DNA of 64,000 nucleotides from Bradyrhizobium sp. Y36 (GCF_002531575.1 NZ_NWTI01000022.1:1-64000), one strand, 5' to 3'; shown: positions 25,092-33,679, numbered from the stretch's first letter. The notes: generated from the letters alone by a model not told the origin. Program-made: numbers and translations.

Positions 25092-25817
25092 GTGAATTCG
25101 GCCCACTATCCCACCTACGACGCCGCGCTCGCGGCGAAGTTTGCCAGCGCGGCGCGCCACAGCCGCCTGGTGCGGATTCTCAGGGTCTCGGTTCCGGCGA
25201 CGGTGGTCGTGGCCATGGCCGTGATCATCTACATCGCCTTCTTCAACAAATTCAGGATGCCGGAGCTGCCGCTCACCGTCGAGAACATGGTGGTGTCGGG
25301 CACCAAGATCACGATGGAATCGCCGCATCTGTCCGGCTTCACCCCCGACCAGCGGCCCTACGAGCTCTGGGCCAAGACTGCGACGCAGGACATCACTGAT
25401 CCCGATCACGTCGATCTCAACGACCTGCGCGCGAAAGTGCTGATGGAGGATCAGTCGACCCTGTTCCTCGATGCCCGCACCGGGCGCTTCGACAACAAGC
25501 AGCAGCAGCTCGATCTGCACAAGGACATCTTCCTGCGCACCTCCACCGGCTACGAGGCGCGGCTCAACTCCGCCTTCGTCGACATGAACAAGGGCACGGT
25601 GTCCTCGGACGAACGTGTCGACGTCAAGCTGACCAACGGCACGTTGACCGCGGATCGCCTGCGCATCACCGAAGGCGGCAACGTCATCCGTTTCGAAGGC
25701 AATGTGGTGATGCATCTCGATAAGCTGGACGAGCCGGCCGCACAGCCTGCGCCGGTCGAGCCTGCGCCGCCGGCGAAGACGCGTACGCCTCAGAACAGGT
25801 CTGTTAATTCAAAGTGA
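25092..25817 (+). CDS. lptC: LPS export system protein LptC
   Basis: LptC is the bitopic inner-membrane protein that passes LPS from the LptBFG transporter to LptA. The 241-residue product has a single membrane helix (VSVPATVVVAMAVIIYIAFF, about 32-51) and a periplasmic beta-jellyroll (YELWAKTATQDI and following). A Pro/Ala-rich tail (EPAAQPAPVEPAPPAKTRT) ends it. The start is GTG behind CAGGAG. It overlaps the lptA start (GTGA), forming an lptCA pair followed by lptB. Confidence 0.92.
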   Translation: MNSAHYPTYDAALAAKFASAARHSRLVRILRVSVPATVVVAMAVIIYIAFFNKFRMPELPLTVENMVVSGTKITMESPHLSGFTPDQRPYELWAKTATQDITDPDHVDLNDLRAKVLMEDQSTLFLDARTGRFDNKQQQLDLHKDIFLRTSTGYEARLNSAFVDMNKGTVSSDERVDVKLTNGTLTADRLRITEGGNVIRFEGNVVMHLDKLDEPAAQPAPVEPAPPAKTRTPQNRSVNSK

Positions 25818-26530
25818 TTTTCATGATGAAGTCTTTTCCGCATGACACTGTCGTCGGCAAGCTCGCGCTCGTCGCCGGCCTTGTGCTGCTTGCAGCCGGT
25901 GTAGCGCGCGCACAGAGCTCGGCAAGCGTTCCCAACGCGATGCAGGGCTTCTCGCAGAACCGCGATCAGCCGATCCAGATCGAGGCCGCCGCGCTCGAGA
26001 TGCACGACAAGAAGAAGGAGGCGACCTTCTCCGGCAATGTGAAGGTCATCCAGGGCGACACCACCATGACCTCGAAGACGCTGGTGGTGTTCTACGAATC
26101 GGGCGGCGGTGACAAGCCGGCCACCCAGCCTGCGGCCAAGGGGACAAAGGAGGCGACCAAGGGTGCGCCGATGCAGTCGGCGCAGCCGGGTCCCGGCGGC
26201 AGCTCCTCGATCAAGCGGCTGGAGGCGCACGGCAACGTCGTGGTCACCCAGAAGGACCAGGTGGTCACCGGCGAGACCGCCGTGTTCGACACCAAGACCA
26301 ATCTCATCACCATGCTCGGCGGCTCGGGCCCGGTGGTCCTGACCCAGTGCAAGAACGTGATGCGGGGCGACCGGCTGAAGGTCGACATGACGACCGGTGT
26401 GTCGCGCGTGGAATCGGACAGCGGCCGGGTTCAGGTCCTGCTGCCGCAGGGGGCCGGCAATGATTGCGGTTCGGGCAAGCCTGGCGGCGCGGCGCCTCTG
26501 CAGCTGCCCGGCGCAAGTAAACCGAAGTAA
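25814..26530 (+). CDS. lptA: LPS transport periplasmic protein LptA
   Basis: LptA forms the periplasmic bridge that carries LPS to the outer membrane. The 238-residue product has a signal peptide (LALVAGLVLLAAGVARAQ) and the OstA-like repeat fold (DQPIQIEAAALEMHDKKKEA and TFSGNVKVIQGDTTM). A low-complexity Ala/Pro/Lys insert sits at about 90-125 and a disordered, Gly/Pro-rich tail at the end. The start could be the GTG at 25814, overlapping the lptC stop, or the ATGs at 25823 or 25826. A probable promoter for lptB lies downstream. Confidence 0.9.
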   Translation: MIFMMKSFPHDTVVGKLALVAGLVLLAAGVARAQSSASVPNAMQGFSQNRDQPIQIEAAALEMHDKKKEATFSGNVKVIQGDTTMTSKTLVVFYESGGGDKPATQPAAKGTKEATKGAPMQSAQPGPGGSSSIKRLEAHGNVVVTQKDQVVTGETAVFDTKTNLITMLGGSGPVVLTQCKNVMRGDRLKVDMTTGVSRVESDSGRVQVLLPQGAGNDCGSGKPGGAAPLQLPGASKPK

Positions 26531-26566
26531 AATCAAAAGCTTGGACAAAGAGCTCCCGAACCGAGG

Positions 26567-26595
26567 TTGAAGCTTGGCCGGCGAGACTGTATCTA
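26567..26595 (+). promoter_or_regulatory. Putative sigma-70 promoter before lptB-rpoN
   Basis: TTGAAG at 26567-26572 and TATCTA at 26590-26595 are 17 bp apart, a good spacing for a housekeeping promoter. They lie about 160 bp before the lptB ATG and 40 bp after the lptA stop, so lptB and rpoN could be transcribed apart from lptCA. Confidence 0.45.
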
Positions 26596-26752
26596 GCGCG
26601 CAGGGCTTTCGAAGCGGGATCATCCGCTTTTCGGGCGTGTTTCACTGGGCATGAGACATTCCTTCACTCATGCTGCGTCGGCTCATCGAAAGGCCGGTGC
26701 GGCAGACCGCGCGAATTCGCGCGGAATCGTCGCGAAAGGCTAGAAGGCGGGG

Positions 26753-27772
26753 ATGGTCGATCTCTTCAGCATGTTCCGTCGGCGCCCCGCCAAGCGCGGC
26801 CGGCCAGGATTTGCGCGCCAGGACATCACCGCGCTCGGTGACAGCGTCGGCGGGCTGGTGGCCAGCCCGATCAGGGACGCGGCGCCGATGGCGCGCGACC
26901 AGGCCATGCAGGCGCCCGGCCAGTTCCAGGGCGACTATCAAGGCGACTACGAGGCGGACTATCAAGCCGAGCCGCGTCCGCAGGCCGTTCACCCCTTGCG
27001 GAATGCCGCCAGGTCGAACGGCGACGGCGGGCCGCAGCTCCTGAAACGGCCGGGCTTCCTGGCTGTGCATAGCGTGGAAAAGGCCTACGGCAGCCGCCAG
27101 GTGGTGCGCGGTGTCAGCATCTATGTGCGCCGCGGCGAAGCCGTCGGCCTGCTCGGCCCGAACGGCGCCGGCAAGACCACCGTGTTCTACATGATCACCG
27201 GCCTGATCAAGGCCGATCGCGGCGCGATCGAGCTCGACGGCCACGACGTGACCAAGCTGCCGATGTACCAGCGCGCGCGGCTCGGGATCGGCTATCTGCC
27301 GCAGGAGGCTTCGATCTTCCGCGGCCTCACCGTCGAGCAGAACATCCGCGCCGTGCTCGAAGTCGTCGAGCCCTCGCGCAAGAAGCGGGAGGAGCAGCTC
27401 GATTCCCTGCTCGACGAGTTCAACATCACCCGCCTGCGCAAATCGCCGTCGATCGCGCTGTCCGGCGGCGAGCGCCGCCGCGTCGAGATCGCGCGCGCCC
27501 TGGCGACGCGTCCGAACTACATGCTGCTCGACGAGCCCTTCGCCGGCATCGACCCGATCGCGGTCGGCGACATCCAGGACCTCGTCCGCCACCTCACCAA
27601 TCGCGGCATCGGCGTGCTCATCACCGACCACAATGTGCGCGAGACGCTCGGCCTCACCGACCGCGCCTATATCGTCTATGCCGGGGAGATCCTGACCGAG
27701 GGGAGTCCGGATGAGATCGTCGCCGACCCGGACGTGCGCCGCCTTTACCTTGGCGAGGAATTCCGCCTCTAG
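26753..27772 (+). CDS. lptB: LPS export ABC transporter ATP-binding protein LptB, with N-terminal extension
   Basis: LptB is the cytoplasmic ATPase that powers extraction of LPS by LptFG. The ABC core (about 101-339) has Walker A GPNGAGKT, the Q-loop LPQEASIF, the signature LSGGERRRVEIARAL, Walker B YMLLDEPFAGID and the switch His in ITDHNVRE. The first 100 residues are an extra low-complexity, probably disordered segment with a short GDYQGDYEADYQ repeat; E. coli LptB lacks it (241 residues). The start is an ATG behind GGCGGGG. The gene is followed by rpoN after 91 bp, the widespread lptB-rpoN-hpf-ptsN order. Confidence 0.95.
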   Translation: MVDLFSMFRRRPAKRGRPGFARQDITALGDSVGGLVASPIRDAAPMARDQAMQAPGQFQGDYQGDYEADYQAEPRPQAVHPLRNAARSNGDGGPQLLKRPGFLAVHSVEKAYGSRQVVRGVSIYVRRGEAVGLLGPNGAGKTTVFYMITGLIKADRGAIELDGHDVTKLPMYQRARLGIGYLPQEASIFRGLTVEQNIRAVLEVVEPSRKKREEQLDSLLDEFNITRLRKSPSIALSGGERRRVEIARALATRPNYMLLDEPFAGIDPIAVGDIQDLVRHLTNRGIGVLITDHNVRETLGLTDRAYIVYAGEILTEGSPDEIVADPDVRRLYLGEEFRL

Positions 27773-27863
27773 CCCGTTTTTGCGTTTCGTCAAGACGTGT
27801 ACATCAGGCTTGGACTAGGATAAGCAAAAATCGGACCAATTTTTTGGGAACGGTTCTTGCTTC

Positions 27864-29486
27864 ATGGCACTCACGCAGAGATTAGAGTTCCGGCAATCGC
27901 AGTCGCTGGTCATGACGCCGCAGCTGATGCAGGCGATCAAGCTGCTGCAATTGTCCAATCTCGATCTCACGACCTTCGTGGAGGAGGAGCTTGAGCGGAA
28001 CCCGCTGCTGGAGCGGGCCAATGACGAGCCCCCCGCGGGCGAAGCCCCGGCCGAGGCTGGCCAGTACAGCGATAACGACGATTTCGGCGGCGGAAGCAGC
28101 GACGAGCCCGGCGGCGGTCCCGGCGAGGCGTTCGAGCCGGGCCAGGAAGAATGGATGAGCAAGGATCTCGGCACCCGCGCCGAGATCGAGCAGACCCTGG
28201 ACACGGGCCTCGACAACGTCTTTTCCGAGGAACCGGCCGAGGCGGCGGCGCGCAACGCCCAGGACGCCGCACCGACCACCTATACCGAATGGGGCGGCGG
28301 CGCTTCCGGCGACGAGGACTACAATCTCGAAGCCTTCGTCGCGGCGGAGATGACGCTCGGCGACCATCTCGCCGAGCAGCTGTCGGTCGCGTTCACCGCG
28401 CCTGCGCAACGCATGATCGGCCAGTATTTGATCGATCTCGTCGACGAGGCCGGCTACCTGCCGCCCGATCTCGGCCAGGCCGCCGAGCGTCTTGGCGCCT
28501 CGCAAAAGGACGTCGAGGACGTCCTCACGGTGCTGCAAAAATTCGATCCGCCCGGGGTCTGCGCGCGCAATTTGAGCGAGTGCCTCGCGATCCAGCTCCG
28601 CGAGCTCGACCGTTACGATCCCGCGATGCAGGCCCTGGTCGAGCATCTCGATCTCCTCGCCAAGCGCGACATCGTTTCCTTGCGCAAGATCTGCGGCGTC
28701 GACGACGAGGACATCGCCGACATGATCGGCGAGATCCGCCGCCTCAATCCCAAGCCCGGCATGAAGTTCGGCTCGGCGCGTCTGCAGACCATGGTGCCGG
28801 ACGTCTATGTCCGCCCGGGTCCCGACGGCGGCTGGCATGTCGAGCTCAACAGCGACACCTTGCCGCGCGTGCTGGTCAACCAGACCTATTATTCCCAGCT
28901 GTCGAAGAAGATCGGCAAGGACGGCGACAAGTCCTATTTCACCGACGCGCTGCAGAACGCGACCTGGCTGGTGCGCGCGCTCGACCAGCGCGCCCGCACC
29001 ATCCTGAAGGTCGCGACCGAGATCGTGCGCCAGCAGGACGGCTTCTTCACCCATGGCGTGGCGCATCTGCGGCCGCTCAATCTGAAGGCCGTGGCCGACG
29101 CCATCCAGATGCACGAATCCACGGTGTCGCGCGTCACCGCCAACAAATACATGGCGACCAATCGCGGCACGTTCGAATTGAAATATTTCTTCACGGCCTC
29201 GATCGCCTCGGCCGATGGCGGCGAAGCGCATTCCGCCGAAGCCGTGCGCCACCACATCAAGCAGCTGATCGATTCGGAGGAGCCCGCGGCGATCCTGTCC
29301 GACGACACCATCGTGGAACGCTTGCGCGCCTCGGGCATTGATATTGCCCGCCGCACGGTCGCGAAGTACCGCGAAGCCATGCGCATTCCGTCCTCGGTGC
29401 AACGCCGCCGCGACAAGCAGAGCGCTCTTGGTAACGTCCTCTCCACCGCTTTGTCCGATCGTTCCCGCAACACCGAACCGGCCTGA
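27864..29486 (+). CDS. rpoN: RNA polymerase sigma-54 factor
   Basis: RpoN directs transcription from -24/-12 promoters and needs AAA+ activators; in rhizobia it controls nitrogen metabolism, nif/fix and transport genes. The 540-residue protein begins with the activator-interacting region I (RLEFRQSQSLVMTPQLMQAI, about 5-24). An acidic region II (about 50-130) is followed by the core-binding domain, the HTH, and near the C-terminus the RpoN box ARRTVAKYRE. Bradyrhizobium often carries two rpoN copies; this one has the conserved chromosomal neighbourhood with hpf and ptsN downstream. Confidence 0.97.
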   Translation: MALTQRLEFRQSQSLVMTPQLMQAIKLLQLSNLDLTTFVEEELERNPLLERANDEPPAGEAPAEAGQYSDNDDFGGGSSDEPGGGPGEAFEPGQEEWMSKDLGTRAEIEQTLDTGLDNVFSEEPAEAAARNAQDAAPTTYTEWGGGASGDEDYNLEAFVAAEMTLGDHLAEQLSVAFTAPAQRMIGQYLIDLVDEAGYLPPDLGQAAERLGASQKDVEDVLTVLQKFDPPGVCARNLSECLAIQLRELDRYDPAMQALVEHLDLLAKRDIVSLRKICGVDDEDIADMIGEIRRLNPKPGMKFGSARLQTMVPDVYVRPGPDGGWHVELNSDTLPRVLVNQTYYSQLSKKIGKDGDKSYFTDALQNATWLVRALDQRARTILKVATEIVRQQDGFFTHGVAHLRPLNLKAVADAIQMHESTVSRVTANKYMATNRGTFELKYFFTASIASADGGEAHSAEAVRHHIKQLIDSEEPAAILSDDTIVERLRASGIDIARRTVAKYREAMRIPSSVQRRRDKQSALGNVLSTALSDRSRNTEPA

Positions 29487-29566
29487 TTGCGCTGGCGCGA
29501 AATCGCGCTACTCTCCTCCATTCGCGACCGATCCAATCTTGGCAAGCAAACCAAGCGAGGCATCAC

Positions 29567-30178
29567 ATGACTCTTCGGATTTCGGGCAAGAGCGTCAGTG
29601 TCGGCGAGGCCCTGCGCGGCCGCGTGACCGACCGGACTGAAGAGGTCCTGCGCAAATATTTCGACGGCAATTATTCCGGCCACATCACGCTCAGCAAGGA
29701 CGGCTTCGGCTTCCGCACCGACTGCGCGCTGCATCTGGATTCCGGCATCACGCTGGAAGCCGATTCGAATGCGCCGGACGCCTATGCCAGCGCCGACCAG
29801 GCTCTCGTGATGATCGAGAAGCGCCTCAAGCGCTACAAGAGCCGCCTCAAGGACCGGTCGGCCCGCAAGGCCCATGTCGCCTCCGCCGCGCTCGCCGCCC
29901 TCGACGCCACGGCTTACGTGCTGGAGGCGCCGGGCGAGGGGGAAGACGAGGAGGAGGTCACCGGCTATAGCCCGGTCATCATCGCCGAATCGACCACCTC
30001 GCTGAAGCCGCTGTCGGTCAGCGAGGCCGTCATGGAACTCGATCTCAGCGGAGCCCCCTGCCTGGTATTTCAGCATGGCTCGAGCGGCCGGGTGAACATC
30101 ATTTACCGCCGGGCTGATGGCAATGTCGGCTGGATCGACCCGCCTGGTGCGAAACCGGACGGCAAGGCGGGCGGTTAG
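29567..30178 (+). CDS. hpf: Ribosome hibernation promoting factor, long form
   Basis: This 203-residue protein has the N-terminal S30AE domain (about 1-105) that sits in the decoding channel of idle 30S subunits. Its C-terminal domain (about 145-195, PLSVSEAVMELDLSGAPCLV and on) dimerises two ribosomes into 100S particles. Both are connected by an acidic linker (EGEDEEEV). This is the long HPF type typical of alphaproteobacteria. The gene lies between rpoN and ptsN, its common place. Confidence 0.93.
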   Translation: MTLRISGKSVSVGEALRGRVTDRTEEVLRKYFDGNYSGHITLSKDGFGFRTDCALHLDSGITLEADSNAPDAYASADQALVMIEKRLKRYKSRLKDRSARKAHVASAALAALDATAYVLEAPGEGEDEEEVTGYSPVIIAESTTSLKPLSVSEAVMELDLSGAPCLVFQHGSSGRVNIIYRRADGNVGWIDPPGAKPDGKAGG

Positions 30179-30398
30179 GCAAGAACCGGAGCCCCGTATG
30201 ATCCCCAGGGCTTAACAATGACCCGGGCAAAGCCCCACGCGGCAGTTGGCACCGGGATTGCGTTGGAGTAGAAGCGCCCCACATCAGGATCGGGGCTAAG
30301 TCCCCCTCCTGCTTCACCTTCTCGCGCCGGCCCGGCGTGGTTTCTCTCCAAGCCGGCCATTTCGGAACCTGACGGTTTAATTCACCTCGGAAAGCTCC

Positions 30399-30860
30399 AT
30401 GCCGATTACCGATCTGGTCGCACCCGAGGCGATTCTCCCGGCATTGAAGGTCAACAGCAAGAAGCAGGCTTTGCAGGAGCTCGCGGCCAAGGCTGCCGAG
30501 CTGACCGGGCAGAACGAGCGTTCCGTGTTCGAAGTGCTGCTGCAGCGTGAGAAGCTCGGCACCACCGCGGTCGGCTATGGCGTCGCCATTCCCCACGGCA
30601 AGCTGCCCAAGCTGGAAAAGATCTTCGGCCTGTTCGCACGGCTCGATCGCCCGATCGATTTCGAGGCCATGGACGGCCAGCCGGTCGATCTCGTCTTCCT
30701 GTTGCTCGCCCCCGAAGGCGCCGGCGCGGATCATCTCAAGGCGCTCGCCCGCATCGCCCGCCTGCTGCGCGACCAGGATATCGCCAAGAAGCTCCGCGCC
30801 TCGCGCGACGCCCAGGCGATCTATTCGGTGCTGGCCCTGCCGCCGGCGACCGCGGCGTAG
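30399..30860 (+). CDS. ptsN: PTS IIA-Ntr nitrogen regulatory protein
   Basis: This 153-residue EIIA-Ntr is the end of the nitrogen phosphotransferase relay (PtsP-NPr-PtsN), which regulates rather than transports: it touches potassium uptake, nitrogen control and stress. The phosphorylated His66 lies in YGVAIPHGKL. The fold runs through VDLVFLLLAPEGAGADHLKAL and ends near ALPPATAA, a normal length. It follows hpf by 220 bp, in which I see no further gene. Confidence 0.94.
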   Translation: MPITDLVAPEAILPALKVNSKKQALQELAAKAAELTGQNERSVFEVLLQREKLGTTAVGYGVAIPHGKLPKLEKIFGLFARLDRPIDFEAMDGQPVDLVFLLLAPEGAGADHLKALARIARLLRDQDIAKKLRASRDAQAIYSVLALPPATAA

Positions 30861-30980
30861 ACCTCACTCGTTCGAACCGAAGCCGCGCCGTCTGCGACTT
30901 ATTTCGCAGCCGGCCGCTGTGATATTTCGTCACCATGTCCACCTGCGACCGGCACGACCTCCGCGCGGGAATTCCGAGAC

Positions 30981-32087
30981 ATGACTTACGGTTCGATCGG
31001 CTGGGTCTTCGGCCTGCTTTGCTCTGTGACCGTCGCCGCCACGGCCCATGCCGACGACGCATCCAACGATCGCGTCATCGCCGAAAAGACCGCGATCATC
31101 GCGGCCGACCCGACCAATGCCGTGGCTTACGAGCTGCGCGGCGAATCGTATTACATGAAGCGCGACAAGGATCGCGCCTTCGAGGACTGCAACGCCGCGA
31201 TCCGGATCGATCCGAATTTCGGCCGCGCCTATAACTGCCGCGGCCGTGCCTATTCGGCCAAGGGCGATCGCGATCATGCCCTGGCCGATTACAACGAGGC
31301 CATTCGCCTCGATCCCGGTTATGGACCGTCCTACACCTCGCGGGCGCAGGAATATTTCAACAACGGCGACCTCGATCTCGCCATCGCCGGGTTCACCGAG
31401 GCGATCGAACGCAATCCCAAGCACATCTACTTTGCGACCGTCATGAGAGGGCAGGCGTATGCGGCGAAGGGCGACACCGATCGCGCGGTCGCCGATTACA
31501 ACGAAGCGATGCGACTGAATCCGGCCGCCGCATCGCCCTACGAGCTGCGAAGCAATGTCCGTCTCAACAAGGGCGAATTCGATGCGGCTCTCGACGACTG
31601 CAACAATTCGGTTCGTCTGGAGCCACGAAGTGCCGGGGGCCACTTTTGCCGGGCCGTCGTTCTTCTAAAACGGGACGACGCCGATGGCGCCATACAGGAG
31701 TTTGACGAGGTCACAAGGCTCGATCCGACTTTTATGAGGGCCTATTCCGCTCGTGCGCTCGCCTGGCACAAGAAGGGCGACGATAAACGCGCCGTTGCTG
31801 ATTTCGATGAAGCGATAAGACTGCAGCCGGGTAATGCGACGGGCTACAAAAATCGGGCCATGGCGTTGCGCGAATTGGGAGAGCACGCTCGCGCGCTCGC
31901 CGATTACAACGAGGCGCTTCGAATCGATCCCAAGAACCAGGATACCTTGGTCAACCGCGGCCTTCTCTACATGATGATGTCCGACCCCAAACATGCTCGC
32001 GCGGATTTCAACAGCGTGCTCGCGCTGCCGCCGAAGGACAAATGGGCCGTGGACACGGCACGCGAAGGGCTGGGGTTTGTGAAGTGA
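30981..32087 (+). CDS. Exported tetratricopeptide-repeat protein
   Basis: The 368-residue product starts with a signal peptide (WVFGLLCSVTVAATAHADD) and is then built almost wholly of 34-residue TPR units, about nine in all. A typical unit reads GDRDHALADYNEAIRLDPGYG. TPR arrays form superhelices that bind partner proteins; this one would act in the periplasm. No enzymatic domain is attached and the partner is unknown. The downstream 440 bp are repeat-rich and without genes. Confidence 0.85.
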   Translation: MTYGSIGWVFGLLCSVTVAATAHADDASNDRVIAEKTAIIAADPTNAVAYELRGESYYMKRDKDRAFEDCNAAIRIDPNFGRAYNCRGRAYSAKGDRDHALADYNEAIRLDPGYGPSYTSRAQEYFNNGDLDLAIAGFTEAIERNPKHIYFATVMRGQAYAAKGDTDRAVADYNEAMRLNPAAASPYELRSNVRLNKGEFDAALDDCNNSVRLEPRSAGGHFCRAVVLLKRDDADGAIQEFDEVTRLDPTFMRAYSARALAWHKKGDDKRAVADFDEAIRLQPGNATGYKNRAMALRELGEHARALADYNEALRIDPKNQDTLVNRGLLYMMMSDPKHARADFNSVLALPPKDKWAVDTAREGLGFVK

Positions 32088-32132
32088 TGGGCTTCCTGAA
32101 GTGATGGCTTCGAAGTGCTATCCCCGCTCTCG

Positions 32133-32290
32133 TGCCCCGGACGCAGCGCAGCGCTCCCCCGGCGATGCGAAGCATCGTCCGGTGCGGTGCGCTGCAGAGC
32201 CGGGGCCCGTGTCTCCATAGCGCGCGTGTTGCCTCCTGGGTCCCGGCTCCGCGCAGCAGCGTTGCACGCTGCAGCGCGTCCGGGACACGG
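32133..32290. repeat. GC-rich interspersed repeat, family F
   Basis: The stretch contains nested inverted repeats: CCCCGGACGCAGCGCAGCGC against the later GCGCTGC...CCGGGG segment, then GGGTCCCGGCTCCGCG with GCAGCGCGTCCGGGAC. It is non-coding. I know this sort of sequence as a common dispersed repeat in Bradyrhizobium, from memory. Confidence 0.55.
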
Positions 32291-32317
32291 GAGTTGCGTG
32301 TGCCGTAGCCTCCCGCT

Positions 32318-32384
32318 CCGTCATTGCGAGGAGCGCTTGCGACGAAGCAATCCAGAACCTTTCCACGGAGGGATTCTGGATTGA
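32318..32384. repeat. Interspersed repeat of the TCATTGCGAGGAGC type
   Basis: CGTCATTGCGAGGAGCG is followed by GACGAAGCAATCCAGAA and, after a short spacer, the inverse TTCTGGATTG. This is a well-known dispersed motif in Bradyrhizobium and related genomes. No coding potential. Confidence 0.7.
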
Positions 32385-32454
32385 TTCCGCCTTCGCCGCG
32401 GCTGCGGCGGACAAGTCGCTGCGGCCTTAATGACGATGCAGCAGCGTCATCGCC

Positions 32455-32496
32455 AAAAATAAAAACGGGCACGCCTTCGTTCGAAGGCATGCCCGT
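32455..32496 (-). terminator. Intrinsic terminator of the Hsp20-DUF1150 unit
   Basis: On the minus strand the sequence ACGGGCATGCCTTCG pairs with CGAAGGCGTGCCCGT (32465-32496), giving one of the longest stems in the window, and is followed by TTTTTATTTTTGG. It begins 30 bp past the DUF1150 stop. Confidence 0.85.
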
Positions 32497-32525
32497 CAAA
32501 ACTCTATTCGTGCGACGCGCGTGCT

Positions 32526-32798
32526 TTAGTGCACGCTGACGGCTTGCAGCTCGTTGCTCCAGGCGTTGGCGACCGCGGCTTCGCGGCTGTCGGTCAGCAT
32601 GATCGGCGTGCCGTCGGCGGCGTGAAGCGCGAAGAGCTTGAGGCCCGGCGCGATTTTCGGCGCTTCGGGGAACAGGCCCGGCACATCCTCGGAGCGGATC
32701 TGCTTCACATAGGCAATATGGCCTTCGCCGAGGGTTGCCAGCGTCTCGGGCGAGACGGCCTTGGCTTCGTATTCGAACGCAACGTGACCTTCACTCAT
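32526..32798 (-). CDS. DUF1150 family protein
   Basis: The 90-residue protein belongs to the DUF1150 family, found only in alphaproteobacteria and usually encoded next to a small heat-shock protein, as here. Recognisable are LATLGEGHIAYVKQIRSEDV and the C-terminal REAAVANAWSNEL. Function is unknown. It lies 50 bp downstream of the Hsp20 gene on the same strand and ends at a strong terminator, so it is presumably heat-induced with it. Confidence 0.88.
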   Translation of the reverse strand: MSEGHVAFEYEAKAVSPETLATLGEGHIAYVKQIRSEDVPGLFPEAPKIAPGLKLFALHAADGTPIMLTDSREAAVANAWSNELQAVSVH

Positions 32799-32848
32799 GG
32801 TCTCGACTCCTCTGGAACACTAAGCGGTCGAGTCCGCTACTCGTTCCA

Positions 32849-33274
32849 TTATTCGTGCTCATTGATAGCGATTGTCTTAACGATCCTCTCCGGTTCAGGC
32901 CGGGCCAGGTCGATCGACAACAACCCGTTCTTCAGATCCGCACCCAGCACCAGCATCCCCTCCGCCAGCACGAAGGTGCGCTGGAAGTGACGCGCGGCGA
33001 TGCCGCGATGGATGTATTGCCGGGTCTTGTCGTCCTGCTGACGCCCGCGGATCACGAGCTGGTTTTCCTCAATGGTTACATCGAGTTGGTCGCGGGTGAA
33101 TCCGGCGACCGCCAGCGTGATGCGCAAGCGCTCGGGCTGGCCGTCCGATCGGTCGCACCTCTCGATATTGTAGGGAGGATAACCGTCGGCGCCTTTGACG
33201 ACGCGGTCGAGCACGCGCTCGATCTCGTCGAAGCCCAGAAGGAACGGACTGGATAACGTGGGAACACGAGACAT
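32849..33274 (-). CDS. Small heat-shock protein, Hsp20 family
   Basis: This 141-residue class A-type sHsp binds unfolding proteins in the cytoplasm and holds them for refolding by DnaK. The alpha-crystallin domain spans about 35-125: YPPYNIER, LRITLAVAGFTRDQL, then the typical GIAARHFQRTFVLAEGM. A C-terminal partner motif is only loosely kept (AINEHE end). Upstream, an RpoH-type promoter and a leader ending in a ROSE-like hairpin that hides the ribosome-binding site indicate control by heat at both transcription and translation. The DUF1150 gene follows. Confidence 0.92.
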   Translation of the reverse strand: MSRVPTLSSPFLLGFDEIERVLDRVVKGADGYPPYNIERCDRSDGQPERLRITLAVAGFTRDQLDVTIEENQLVIRGRQQDDKTRQYIHRGIAARHFQRTFVLAEGMLVLGADLKNGLLSIDLARPEPERIVKTIAINEHE

Positions 33275-33335
33275 AGTTTACAAAGTCCTCGCAGAAGCGA
33301 CTTTGGTGTGTCGGGGCCCGTAGAGGCGCCCCTTG
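33275..33335 (-). promoter_or_regulatory. ROSE-type RNA thermometer in the Hsp20 leader
   Basis: The 5' leader ends with a hairpin at 33282-33304. AAAG pairs with CUUU, and UCGCU pairs with the Shine-Dalgarno AGGA (33286-33289) if the central G is bulged out, exactly the U-U/C-G-C-U:AGGA arrangement of ROSE elements. A second GC-rich hairpin (GGGGC...GCCCC) lies upstream. The AGGA lies 11 nt before the ATG. Heating would melt the weak stem and free it. Confidence 0.75.
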
Positions 33336-33342
33336 ATCCGCA

Positions 33343-33371
33343 ATATGGGCATATCCCCTTGTGCATTCAAG
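33343..33371 (-). promoter_or_regulatory. RpoH (sigma-32) promoter of the Hsp20 gene
   Basis: Read on the minus strand, CTTGAA (33371-33366) is followed after 16 bases by CCCATAT (33349-33343), close to the heat-shock consensus CTTGAA / CCCATNT. The predicted RNA start, near 33335, gives a leader of about 60 nt, the length of known ROSE leaders. Confidence 0.7.
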
Positions 33372-33473
33372 GACGTAGCCGGGAGGCTGTGGATGGCTCC
33401 ATGTCGGGCGCGTCCGTCCATTTGCCATCGCGAATGTGTCAGCGATGTCTCCGAACGCTTCGTCAGGAATGAG

Positions 33474-33573
33474 AGCGTTTTCGAGCGAAGTGGATGCCGG
33501 TTCGCGTCAAGAAAACGCGTCAAAACAACAGTCTAGAGCCCCGTTCCGATTCCATCGGAACGGAAAAGGCTCT
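33474..33573. repeat. Interspersed repeat, family E
   Basis: A roughly 100-bp element runs from AGCGTTTTCGAGCGAAGTGG through AAGAAAACGCGTCAAAACAA to a hairpin (CCGTTCCGATTCCATCGGAACGG) and an AAAAGGCTCT end. It is, from memory, among the commonest dispersed repeats of Bradyrhizobium. It lies in the 405-bp gap between the Hsp20 gene and ugpC and is non-coding. The rest of the gap, to 33679, holds nothing I can identify. Confidence 0.75.
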
Positions 33574-33679
33574 CGCGCCGGCGCGACGATTTTCGAGACG
33601 AATTTTCCCAACGAAAACAGAGCCCCTTCTACTGTGCATGGGGTTGTTTTCGCACTTTTTGCTTGGGGCCTCTGAACCC

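Larger units (their letters stand above)
32088..32525. other. Gene-free, repeat-rich interval
   Basis: No coding region is supported in these 438 bases between the TPR gene and the DUF1150 gene. Two interspersed repeats (32133-32290 and 32318-32384) and the terminator of the minus-strand DUF1150 gene account for most of it. Open frames crossing it have repeat-derived sequence on both strands. Confidence 0.6.

Noticed and set aside
32118..32539. Several small open frames on both strands downstream of the TPR gene
   Set aside because: All are made of dispersed repeat sequence and a terminator hairpin.
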